The notes under the pieces: generated by a model | What the model saw: only the letters and a program-made list of their open reading frames with translations | Database searches by the model: none | What the model was told of the DNA's origin: nothing | Source: G963668185 sp965237445 | GTDB lineage: Bacteria > Chloroflexota > Dehalococcoidia > Lucifugimonadales > G963668185 | Assembly: GCA_965237445.1 (NCBI GenBank) | Contig: OZ250142.1 | Coordinates: 310,001-374,000, forward strand | Length of the DNA stretch: 64,000 nt | Reading direction: 5' to 3' | Part shown: positions 45,560 through 53,670 of the stretch, piece by piece | Layout of the letters: each line of letters opens with the position of its first letter | How positions within the stretch are numbered: the first letter of the stretch is position 1 | Program-made: the position numbers and the translations under genes

Positions 45560-46158
45560 ATGCGCTCAGTGTCCGCCATACTCAGCGCGGCGGGCGCCTC
45601 GACTCGGATGGGCAGGCCGAAGCCCCTCCTTCCCTGGAAGGGCGTGACGCTAATCGAGCACCAGATCCGTTGCCTCTTAGACGGTGGGTGCGACGAGGTT
45701 GTCGCGGTGCTGGGGCACAGATCGGACGACGTTTCCCCGTACGTTCACGCCCCATCGGCGCGCATCACAGTCAACCCGGACTACGCATTGGGGAAGACGA
45801 CCTCCATCAAGGCAGGACTGCGCGCTATCGATCCGGCGGCAAGGCGATCCTGTTCCTTGCCGTAGACCAGCCGCGGACAGCGGAAGTAGTTTCCGCCGTG
45901 ATCGGCTCCCACCTAGAGCATGACGCCCTCATCACTTCGCCACGGTTCCGCGGGCGAGGCGGTCATCCCCTGATCTTCGACGTGTCCCTCAAAGTCGAAC
46001 TTGAGGCGATAACCGAGGAGGGACAGGGCATACTGGAGGTGTACAGCCGTCACCGGGACCAAGTGAACGAAGTGCAAATCGAGAACTCGATCGTTCGGCT
46101 GGACGTCAACACGCCGGAAGAGTACCGAACGGCCTTCGAAACGTACGGCGGTGGATAG
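45560..46158 (+). CDS. MocA/MobA-like molybdenum cofactor nucleotidyltransferase, frameshifted
   Basis: N-terminal motif ILSAAGASTRMGRPKPLLPWKG is the GT-A signature LAAGxSxRMGxxK of Moco cytidylyl/guanylyl transferases. The first frame ends near 45865 (AARRSCSLP). The matching remainder (AILFLAVDQPRTAEVVSAVI..., GRGGHPLIFD, LDVNTPEEY) runs in another frame to 46158. One indel at about 45840 joins them into about 199 residues. It follows xdhC and likely makes the cytosine-dinucleotide form of the cofactor for hydroxylases (inference). Confidence 0.85.
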
Positions 46159-46234
46159 AGGAAGAGCAGAAGAGTGGCAATAGGCGCATTCGGAAGGCTA
46201 ACGGCAGGCTGCTACTCGGTGGAATGGGCTGGTC

Positions 46235-46684
46235 TCAACAGTTCTGTGAGTCTGCGTGATTGGTAGACGTCTTGAACGGGTCTTCAACTGTTAGGGGCCC
46301 AATCCGCTGACCGTCTTGCAGGTATTCGCTATACAGGCGGTTGCATCCGGACTGGATGGCGCCGGCGACGATCATCGAGTCGTAGAAGCTGAACCCGTAC
46401 CCGGCGCGCAGCTCCAGGCCGCGCTCGAACATCGCCGTGCTGGGCTGGACCGTCCACAATGGTCCGAGGATGGTCGCAAGCAGAGTCCAGGAGTCCTCGG
46501 CCGAAAAGCCCAGCCTGCGAGTGGCGAAGCTCAGGGTCTCCTGTACAACCTGGTAGCTTATGCAGCCGGTTCCATCTTCTATGCTCGTCCGGACCAATTC
46601 CTCGGCCCGCCCTCGCTTAGAGTCATCGGTCTCGTCGAGCATGTATACAAGAATGTTTGTGTCCAGGAAGTGTTCAGCGCTCAT
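46235..46684 (-). CDS. PIN-domain toxin, VapC-like
   Basis: ATG 46684 (MSAEHFLDTNILVYMLDE) overlaps the stop of the antitoxin gene by 11 nt. Acidic PIN residues are seen in FLDTNILVY, QVVQETL and SFYDSMIVA, making a metal-dependent RNase fold. About 149 residues. Forms a toxin-antitoxin pair with the gene before it. Confidence 0.88.
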   Translation of the reverse strand: MSAEHFLDTNILVYMLDETDDSKRGRAEELVRTSIEDGTGCISYQVVQETLSFATRRLGFSAEDSWTLLATILGPLWTVQPSTAMFERGLELRAGYGFSFYDSMIVAGAIQSGCNRLYSEYLQDGQRIGPLTVEDPFKTSTNHADSQNC

Positions 46685-46895
46685 TAATTTCGTCTCTGCT
46701 GAACTTTCGCCCACCGGTGCCGTACTTGGCCTGCAGTTCCCGTACGGCGCTCATTGCACGGGCCGCGCGGTAACGGCGGGCATACTCCTCCAGCCATCGA
46801 CGGAATTCGGCGTTCAGCGTTGTGTTTTCAGACGCCGCACGATCACGCGCGGCGTCTATGACGCTCGCGTCCGCGCTAAGAGTAATGTTCCGCAC
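46674..46895 (-). CDS. VapB-like antitoxin
   Basis: 73 residues from GTG 46895. The N-terminus (MRNITLSADASVIDAARDRAASENTTLNAEFRRWLEEYARRY) is a ribbon-helix-helix DNA-binding motif; the basic C-terminus would bind the PIN toxin. Expected to repress its own promoter. Confidence 0.82.
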   Translation of the reverse strand: MRNITLSADASVIDAARDRAASENTTLNAEFRRWLEEYARRYRAARAMSAVRELQAKYGTGGRKFSRDEINER

Positions 46896-47070
46896 GTTTC
46901 ACCTCGCGGTAGGACTGCTGGACTGCAATGCTGTGCTCACACGGCCAATCTTACACTGTTGCAGCGCAGTGCACGAGATACACTGGCAGGCATGACGTGC
47001 TCATATGCAAGTGCAGGCGCGGGGTCTGCCCAATTGGACCCAGGGCGAAGTCACGATGGCAGCGATTCCG

Positions 47071-49020
47071 CTAGCTCGCGACCTCCGCCCACTCCTCCAC
47101 GGCACGCTCCAACCCTGCTTGCGCTTCCTCGTATTCCCGGCCCAAGCGTGTGACTGCATCGACGTCGCGGCGCTCGGAGGCCCGGGCCAACTTTGCTTCA
47201 AGCGACTTTACCTGTTCTTCGAGGTCGGCCACGTTGCGGTCAGCCTCTTCCCGACGCCGCTCGGACTCGCGGGCGGCGGCCCTGCGTCTGCGCTCCCTGG
47301 ACTTAGCCTGGGCCCGGGACGGCTCGCGCCTTCGGGAGGTTGACCGCTTGGGCAACGCCTGCCCCACGGTCTTGGGAGCGACCGGTTCTCGGCCCCGAGT
47401 AGTTTGTGGCGGCGGATCCTGGAGGCTTGCCGCCCACTCTTCAAAGTTCCCTTCGAACTCACGCAGGATTCCGTCTCCAACGAGCCACAGGCGGTCCGTG
47501 AGGCGCGAGATGAACCTTCTGTCGTGAGATGCGACGAGCAGGGTTCCCTCATACTCATCCAAGACCTCTTCCAGAGCTTCACGGCTTGGTATGTCCAGGT
47601 GAGTGGTTGGCTCGTCCAGAACAAGAGCATTGGGCTCGGAAATGAGCAGCCTTGCCAATGCCAACCTGCTTCTCTCTCCACCACTCAGGGACCTGACGGG
47701 CTGGAAGACCTCCTCGCCGTGGAAGAGGAATCGGGCAAGGTAGTTCCGCGCAGCGCCGATCCCGATGTTCTTGATGTCGAGAAAGGCTTCGATTACGGAC
47801 TGATCATCGGGCAGATCGTCGAGCCCTTGTCGGTGGTAGCCAACAACAACGTTGTGTCCAACACTTGCACTCCCGTGCAGAGGAGGATGCCGTCCAATCA
47901 AGGTCCGAATCAGTGTGGTCTTGCCCGCCCCGTTGGCTCCTACGATTGCCGTGCGAGCGCCGCGTTCCAGGCGGACATCCGGGACTTCAAGCAGCGGCAC
48001 TTCGCCGTCCAGCGTACGAAAGCCAACCTGGAGGCCGCTTGTACTCAGGACCACCTGTCCTGTCCGCGTAACGCCGGCTGACGAGAATGCCGCCGTCATG
48101 TTCTGTTCCGGAGCTTGGATGCGTTCCAACCTTGCGAGCTTCTTCTCACGGCCCCTCGCCTCTTTGGTTCGCTGGCCGGCCTTGTACCTCTGAATGAAGT
48201 ACTCCTGTTTCTGGATGTACGCCTGCTGGCGCTCAAACTCGGCATGCTGACGGGCGTTCTGCTCATCTCTCTGGACGCGGTACCCGCTGTAGTTGCCTTT
48301 GAAGCGCTGGAGGCGGCCCCGCTCCAGTTCCCATGTCTCACGAGTCACTCGATCCAGAAAGTAGCGGTCGTGGGACACGACAACATAAGCAATAGAAGAG
48401 GCACTTAGAAAGCCTTCCAGCCAGCTAAGCCCCGGAAAGTCCAGGTAGTTTGTTGGCTCGTCCAAGATCAGGAGGTCAGGTTCGGAAAGCAAGGCGGTCG
48501 CAAGCGCGGCTCGCGTTCGCTGTCCGCCGCTGGCAGCGGCGACGGGCGTTGACAGAGCGTCCGGGGTAAGGCCAATGGCAGCGACAATCTTTTCCATGCT
48601 GCTCTGGTAATCGTACCCGCCGACGGCCTCGTACTTCTCCAGCAGCGCAGAGTATCGGGACTCGGCCCTTCGGCGATCCCGCCCAGAGAATTGCTGTATC
48701 TCCAGTGCCGCGTCAGCCACCTGCTCTTCCAATGCGGCAATCTCGGTGAAGGCCGTCATTACCTCGTCGCGAAGCGTTCCGTCATGGTCCAGAGATGGAC
48801 GCTGAGGGACAAAGCCGATGCGTAGTCCCTGGGTGCGAACTACGGTCCCTCCATCAGGGTCTCGAACCCCGGCCACCATCTCCATGAGTGAGGTCTTGCC
48901 GCTGCCGTTTGGCCCGACGACGCCAACTCGGGCGCGAGCGACTACCTCAAGAGCCACATCCGAAAAAATGTGAACGTCGCCGAATGACAGGCCCAAGCCC
49001 GAGGCGGAAAGCAACTGCAC
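47071..49020 (-). CDS. ABC-F family ATPase (Uup/YfmR-type)
   Basis: 649 residues with two ABC domains and no membrane part. First: Walker A GPNGSGKTS, signature ASGGQRTRAAL, Walker B LLILDEPTNYLD. Inter-domain arm with the basic coiled segment (AYIQKQEYFIQRYKAGQRTKEARGREKKLAR). Second: GANGAGKTT, LSGGERSRLAL, ALVLDEPTTHLD. C-terminal basic coiled coil (KSLEAKLARASERRD). ABC-F proteins act on stalled ribosomes. Confidence 0.95.
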   Translation of the reverse strand: MQLLSASGLGLSFGDVHIFSDVALEVVARARVGVVGPNGSGKTSLMEMVAGVRDPDGGTVVRTQGLRIGFVPQRPSLDHDGTLRDEVMTAFTEIAALEEQVADAALEIQQFSGRDRRRAESRYSALLEKYEAVGGYDYQSSMEKIVAAIGLTPDALSTPVAAASGGQRTRAALATALLSEPDLLILDEPTNYLDFPGLSWLEGFLSASSIAYVVVSHDRYFLDRVTRETWELERGRLQRFKGNYSGYRVQRDEQNARQHAEFERQQAYIQKQEYFIQRYKAGQRTKEARGREKKLARLERIQAPEQNMTAAFSSAGVTRTGQVVLSTSGLQVGFRTLDGEVPLLEVPDVRLERGARTAIVGANGAGKTTLIRTLIGRHPPLHGSASVGHNVVVGYHRQGLDDLPDDQSVIEAFLDIKNIGIGAARNYLARFLFHGEEVFQPVRSLSGGERSRLALARLLISEPNALVLDEPTTHLDIPSREALEEVLDEYEGTLLVASHDRRFISRLTDRLWLVGDGILREFEGNFEEWAASLQDPPPQTTRGREPVAPKTVGQALPKRSTSRRREPSRAQAKSRERRRRAAARESERRREEADRNVADLEEQVKSLEAKLARASERRDVDAVTRLGREYEEAQAGLERAVEEWAEVAS

Positions 49021-49028
49021 GGCGAGTC

Positions 49029-51014
49029 TTACCGTCCGGATTCCGCGGAAGCGGCGCTGGGCACGGTAAGGTACCTATCGAACCAGTCCCTGACCCGGGC
49101 AAGATACTCGCGGCGAAGTTTCGGATGGCCGGAGCGGAGGAACGAGTGGCCGCAGCCCGGGAACCTGACGAACTCGACCTCTTTCCCAAGCCGCTTGAGT
49201 GTCACGAAGTACTCCTCGCTCTGGCCGATAGGGCACCTGTGGTCGTCCTCTCCGTGCAAGAGGAGAAGCGGGGTCTCGACAGATGGAGCGTACGTCAGTG
49301 GAGACATACTCAGATACATGTCCAGGGCGTCTTTTCGCAAACCTCCCCACTGCACTTCACCAAAGCTGATACCGACATCAGAAGTGCCGTACATGCTGGA
49401 GAGATTGATGCAGGGTGCGCCAGACACGGCAGCTTTGAATCGTTGGTCGTGGCCGATGATCCAGGCAGTCATAAACCCACCGTAGCTGTATCCCGTCACG
49501 CCCATGCGAGATGCGTCGACATACGGCAGGCCCGCAGCCTTGTCCACGGCGGCCATGATGTCCAGATAGTCTTCACCGCCCCAATCACGAATCACCGCTT
49601 TCATGAAGTTCTCGCCGTATGTGGAAGAGCCCCTGGGGTTGACAGCCAGCACGATGTAACCAGCGGACGCCAGTACCTGTTGAATGGGGTTGAAAGCATC
49701 GTAAAACACGCCGTGCGGCCCGCCGTGGATATCCAGAACAAGCGCGTACGACTGCGTTTCGTCAAAGCCCGGCGGCAGGAAAAGGCGGGACTCGATGTCC
49801 AAGCCTTCTCGTTCCATCACAAACTTGTCCATTTTGCCCGGCGGATGCTCGGCCAGGTAGTCGTCATTGACGCCAGTCAGCTTCGTCAGGCCAGAGTCAG
49901 TCGTAAGGTCGATCAAGTGAAGTTCACCGGGAGAAGAGGGCATAGATGCGATGACGGCGGCCGTCTGAGCCTCATGATCCAGGGCAAGAGAGCTCAACTG
50001 GCCGCCGGCGTCTCGTACGGAGCGCACCGCCCCGGAACTAGCGTGCAGCTCGAAGAGGCATGACGTGCCGCGGCGGTCAGCTATAAGCACGATCCGCTCA
50101 TCCTCCGTCCATCTAATCTCAGGCGGAGTTCCCAAGCCAGGAAATCCGCCGACTGGCGATAGTGAGTCGCCCGTCAACTCCACTGGATCACTGTCGGGCA
50201 CCAGCACGTACAGCCGGCCCTGCCAGTGACCCATGTTTTCTGGGTCCTTGCTTCCGAGTGCCAGGAGCCTTCGGCTATCCGGCGCCCAGGAAACTGAAAC
50301 AACATTTAATAGTCCGGCGGAACGTAGTTCAGGCTCGCCGGCATCAGCGGCAACCACGTAAGCCTCGCTTCCGGCCCGAGTGTCGCGGTCAGCCGCGCGG
50401 CCAGATACGAAAGCCAGCCGAGTGCCGTCCGGGGACCACCTGACAAAGCCGTCGTCCCAATCGCCGTCGGTCACCTGGCTGGACTGCGTTGTCGCAGCAT
50501 TCACGACGAACAGGTGGCTGTGCGCATCGCCCTTCCAACCCAGCGTGTCAAACCTGTACCGGATGCGGCTTACGACGCGCGTCTTGGGGTCCTTGGAAGG
50601 ATCGTGGTCTTCAGGAGGTCTGTCCGGGTCAATGTTCGATGCGTACGCGATCCTCGTAGAGTCCGGCGACCATGCGAACTCGCTAACCCCACCACGCCCG
50701 GACGTTAGTTGCCAAGCCTCTCCTCCGTCCGTTGGGATGATCCAAAGGGATCGGACGTCTTCATCGTCCGAGCGGAGAAAAGCGAGACTGCGGCCGTCTG
50801 GAGAGAAGCTGGGGGAAGCATCCCGCGGACCAGCCGTGAACTCCTCGGATGTCCGGCTTGGGAGCCGGGACAGCATGATGCGGGAATCGCCCTTTTGAGT
50901 CTCGGCGTTTGCCTGCGACCGAACGTATGAGAGGAGGTTGCCATCGGAGGACAACGCCGGGTCCGACACGGAGACGAGATCGTATACGATTGAAGGGGTT
51001 ATTGGCTTTGTCAT
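49029..51014 (-). CDS. S9-family peptidase, acylaminoacyl-peptidase-like
   Basis: 661 residues: an N-terminal seven-bladed propeller (SFSPDGRSLAFLRSDDEDV, FAWSPDSTRIAYAS) and a C-terminal hydrolase domain. Catalytic Ser in VTGYSYGGFMTAW, Asp in LLHGEDDHRCP and His in FPGCGHSFLRS. No signal peptide. Start ATG 51014 overlaps the stop of the UDG-like gene by 4 nt, so they are co-translated. Also 8 nt before the ABC-F gene. Confidence 0.94.
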   Translation of the reverse strand: MTKPITPSIVYDLVSVSDPALSSDGNLLSYVRSQANAETQKGDSRIMLSRLPSRTSEEFTAGPRDASPSFSPDGRSLAFLRSDDEDVRSLWIIPTDGGEAWQLTSGRGGVSEFAWSPDSTRIAYASNIDPDRPPEDHDPSKDPKTRVVSRIRYRFDTLGWKGDAHSHLFVVNAATTQSSQVTDGDWDDGFVRWSPDGTRLAFVSGRAADRDTRAGSEAYVVAADAGEPELRSAGLLNVVSVSWAPDSRRLLALGSKDPENMGHWQGRLYVLVPDSDPVELTGDSLSPVGGFPGLGTPPEIRWTEDERIVLIADRRGTSCLFELHASSGAVRSVRDAGGQLSSLALDHEAQTAAVIASMPSSPGELHLIDLTTDSGLTKLTGVNDDYLAEHPPGKMDKFVMEREGLDIESRLFLPPGFDETQSYALVLDIHGGPHGVFYDAFNPIQQVLASAGYIVLAVNPRGSSTYGENFMKAVIRDWGGEDYLDIMAAVDKAAGLPYVDASRMGVTGYSYGGFMTAWIIGHDQRFKAAVSGAPCINLSSMYGTSDVGISFGEVQWGGLRKDALDMYLSMSPLTYAPSVETPLLLLHGEDDHRCPIGQSEEYFVTLKRLGKEVEFVRFPGCGHSFLRSGHPKLRREYLARVRDWFDRYLTVPSAASAESGR

Positions 51015-51856
51015 GCTGTTTGGCAGAACCTACGATCCCACTCTTCGATAACCAACGTCTGAAGCTTCGATAACTTTACCTTCTTAGGCATGTCAACCTG
51101 CAATTTGTTCTCCTGAGCGAATTTCCGCAATTCCGTCCTATTCATTTTGCGTATACCCGTTTCTTTAGGAAACAGAGGCCATGAAGAATGTGTAACCCAT
51201 AGACTACCTCCCACAGTTTGACGAACAAAAGTTGATACTTCTCTTTCCTCAGTTCGCTGCTCAGTCTCTGACATCTTGCTTCGCTTGATGAACCTGTGCA
51301 AGATATTTCGCTCTATCAGTAAATTAGAGATTCTGTCGTGCACACCTTTTCCAATGGATATAACGACATTAGGCTCAAGCCAATTCAGCCAACGCTCGAA
51401 GTGAGCAGTAATACAGTTCTTGATCACTTGGGGGCTATGATGATCTCTCGCGTCAGGACGATTGGACCTGCAGCGCACCATGTTAATGAAAGCTACATCA
51501 TTTAGGCGCAAGCCGCTTAGACCGAACGGGAATGCTCGCACGTATTCCCACTTCGGCATGTAAATCTCACTCACTGACTTGAAGTTGGCATAAGCTTGAT
51601 CACTAGGTCTATCTCGCATGGCTAAGAGGACTTCAATGTAGTCTCTATCCTCTGTTGATGGATCAGTAAAGCCTCTATCAGGGTTCTTGCCTACTAGGAG
51701 TACTTTTGCCTCACGATAATTTGAACCGATATATCCTGGTTGAGGTAAATTGGTTAAAGCATCCCTTAGTAGTCCCGGATGGTCTTCAGTTGAACAACGT
51801 TTGCACGAAGCCACTTGCCAGAACATTTGTGGCGCGATGTTCAAATCAGATCCCAT
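51011..51856 (-). CDS. Uracil-DNA-glycosylase-like protein, AT-richer than its neighbours
   Basis: 281 residues. VLLVGKNPDRGF is a UDG-superfamily motif 1 (GxNPxxxG), and four Cys (CKRC, VRCRS, KNCITAHF) are spaced like an Fe-S cluster of family 4/5 UDGs. The C-terminal helical part (KMNRTELRKFAQENKL) is extra. Function as a glycosylase is not certain. GC and codon use are clearly lower than in neighbouring genes (many AAA, TTT, ATA), suggesting recent acquisition. It is inserted between CoA-transferase genes and an S9 peptidase and overlaps the latter by 4 nt. Confidence 0.75.
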   Translation of the reverse strand: MGSDLNIAPQMFWQVASCKRCSTEDHPGLLRDALTNLPQPGYIGSNYREAKVLLVGKNPDRGFTDPSTEDRDYIEVLLAMRDRPSDQAYANFKSVSEIYMPKWEYVRAFPFGLSGLRLNDVAFINMVRCRSNRPDARDHHSPQVIKNCITAHFERWLNWLEPNVVISIGKGVHDRISNLLIERNILHRFIKRSKMSETEQRTEEREVSTFVRQTVGGSLWVTHSSWPLFPKETGIRKMNRTELRKFAQENKLQVDMPKKVKLSKLQTLVIEEWDRRFCQTA

Positions 51857-51907
51857 TCAGACTGTCTCTTATCGGGATATGGGGAACTTCACTTGAGGCC
51901 ATGCGTC

Positions 51908-52687
51908 TTAGTCAGTGCCCGACAAGTACACGCGGTCTGGGTCGACCTCTTCCCTCAACAGCCGTAGCTCGGCCTCCGACGGCGGCTCCACCATTGGAAC
52001 GCCGGGAGCGGCCGCGGGCCTAAAGCCAGTGTTCTCGTTGACCTGCTCGATCGTTACGCCAGTCATAAGCTTCTGAATGGCCAGGCGTCCCGTGGACTTG
52101 TCGACAGCCATAACGCACTTGTCAGTGATAACGACAATGTCAGGATACGCCGTAGGGAGCCCAGCGTTTTTCCGGCCGTCCGGCCCGTCAATGTACCCGG
52201 GGCTGGTGATGAAGTCGCACCTAGCGGGGAAGCGGCGCTTCTCGTGACGTGTGATGATCAGTATCTTGTGGGCGTGTGAGGCTAGATCGTTTGCGCCTCC
52301 GCTGCCGGGAAAACGCACTTTGGGGTTAAGGTAGTCCCCTATCACCGTGGAGTTCACATTCGCGAACTCATCGATCTGAGCGCCTCCCAGGAAGGCAACG
52401 TCCGCCAGCCCACGCTGCAGCACACCCCCGAGCGTGTCCACGAGCCCGCCGAGCTTGACGGCCCGATGCATCACGCGAGCATCCGAGACTGACGTCGGCG
52501 TGGGTAAGAGCTGCGGAGCAATGGGACCGGTCTCCACCACATAGCACATGTTCGGGGCATGGCTCTTCTGGGCCAGGAAGGCAGCCGCGAAGGGCAGACC
52601 TGTGCCAACCATTACCGTGTCGCCGTCATCGATGTGACGGGCGGCTTCCACCACCATCAGTTCGTCCAGTTGGTACTCAGCGGTCAT
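51908..52687 (-). CDS. CoA-transferase subunit B (glutaconate/IpdB-like)
   Basis: 259 residues with the class I CoA-transferase B-subunit pattern: DGDTVMVGTGLPFAAAFLAQ, FLGGAQIDEFANVNST, and PGSGGANDLA. Together with subunit A it would move CoA between carboxylic acids in the cytoplasm; members act in glutaconate or steroid-ring (IpdAB) breakdown. It starts 31 nt after the end of subunit A. Confidence 0.85.
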   Translation of the reverse strand: MTAEYQLDELMVVEAARHIDDGDTVMVGTGLPFAAAFLAQKSHAPNMCYVVETGPIAPQLLPTPTSVSDARVMHRAVKLGGLVDTLGGVLQRGLADVAFLGGAQIDEFANVNSTVIGDYLNPKVRFPGSGGANDLASHAHKILIITRHEKRRFPARCDFITSPGYIDGPDGRKNAGLPTAYPDIVVITDKCVMAVDKSTGRLAIQKLMTGVTIEQVNENTGFRPAAAPGVPMVEPPSEAELRLLREEVDPDRVYLSGTD

Positions 52688-52718
52688 ATCTGTTCCTACT
52701 AAGAATCGGAGGCCGAAA

Positions 52719-53657
52719 TCAGACCAGTCTCCCCATGAGTGATCTCAACTGGTTCAGCTTCGCGACACCCGCGGCCTTCTCCAGATGTTCGTTAAAGTCC
52801 CCGCAGTCCCTGACGTATTCGTCTAAGTACGATTCGTACTCGCTTCCGCCCCTTCTGGCAAGCGCCTGATACATCGTCAGGTGCTCTGCGTCCACCTCGT
52901 AGCACTTGTACACGGACGTGGGGTAACCGCCCCAAGGCTGCTCAACTACGGCATCAACGAAGAGATACGGCACGGTGGTGCGGTCCGGGTCTCGCCTGAT
53001 CTCATCTGTGGCGATCAACTGCTCGCAGCTAACGATTACAGCCTTCGATGCCTTCATCATCTCGGGTTCTTGCGTGGTGAAGCCCTCTACCACCACATTG
53101 CCCATCTCGTCCGCCTTCTGCGCGTGTACTATCGATACGTCCGGGGCCAGGGCGGGCAACAGCACAACCGGGTCTCCCGGATCCCACGGATTCTCGATGA
53201 TCTCGAACGGCTTCTCGCCATCGAAAGACTTCTTGTTCAGATTGTCGGTGCCAAGCAGACTCTTGGACGGCATGAACGGCAAACCAAGCGACGCAGCAAG
53301 AAATCGAGAGGCCATGGCCAAGTGGCTGTAGTCCCTTACCTCCAGCCTTCCTTCCTCGATTGCCCTGCGCCACCGGAAGGCCGTGCCAAAACGCTCAAGG
53401 TTGCCGGTCCCGCACTCGGTGCGGCGGACAAGTCCCGCGCCCACCAGAAGATCCATGGAAAGAGCCAAGTTACACCCGACCAGAGTCAGGTCCTTCTTTC
53501 CTTGCCGGGCGATTTCGTGGGCGAGCGCCATGCTGTTGCGCCCTATGCTCTGGCCGCCCATCCCAACGACCGCGCCATCGAACACGAAGCGTTCTACAGC
53601 CTCGGCGGCACTCATCAGCTTGCTGCCGGTATGCTTAGCCACTATGCAGGCACTGAC
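52719..53657 (-). CDS. CoA-transferase subunit A (glutaconate/IpdA-like)
   Basis: I start at GTG 53657 (VSACIVAKHTGSKLMSAAEAVERFV), 13 nt after the EF-G2 stop; GTG 53642 is also possible, and the longer open frame overlaps EF-G2. About 312 residues. Features: DGAVVGMGGQSIGRNSMALAHEIARQG, GNLERFGTAFRWRRAIEEG, DYSHLAMASRFLAASLGLPFMPSKS, all typical of the alpha subunit of glutaconate CoA-transferase-like enzymes. Confidence 0.85.
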   Translation of the reverse strand, partial: VSACIVAKHTGSKLMSAAEAVERFVFDGAVVGMGGQSIGRNSMALAHEIARQGKKDLTLVGCNLALSMDLLVGAGLVRRTECGTGNLERFGTAFRWRRAIEEGRLEVRDYSHLAMASRFLAASLGLPFMPSKSLLGTDNLNKKSFDGEKPFEIIENPWDPGDPVVLLPALAPDVSIVHAQKADEMGNVVVEGFTTQEPEMMKASKAVIVSCEQLIATDEIRRDPDRTTVPYLFVDAVVEQPWGGYPTSVYKCYEVDAEHLTMYQALARRGGSEYESYLDEYVRDCGDFNEHLEKAAGVAKLNQLRSLMGRLV

Positions 53658-53670
53658 TCGCCGGCGGGCT

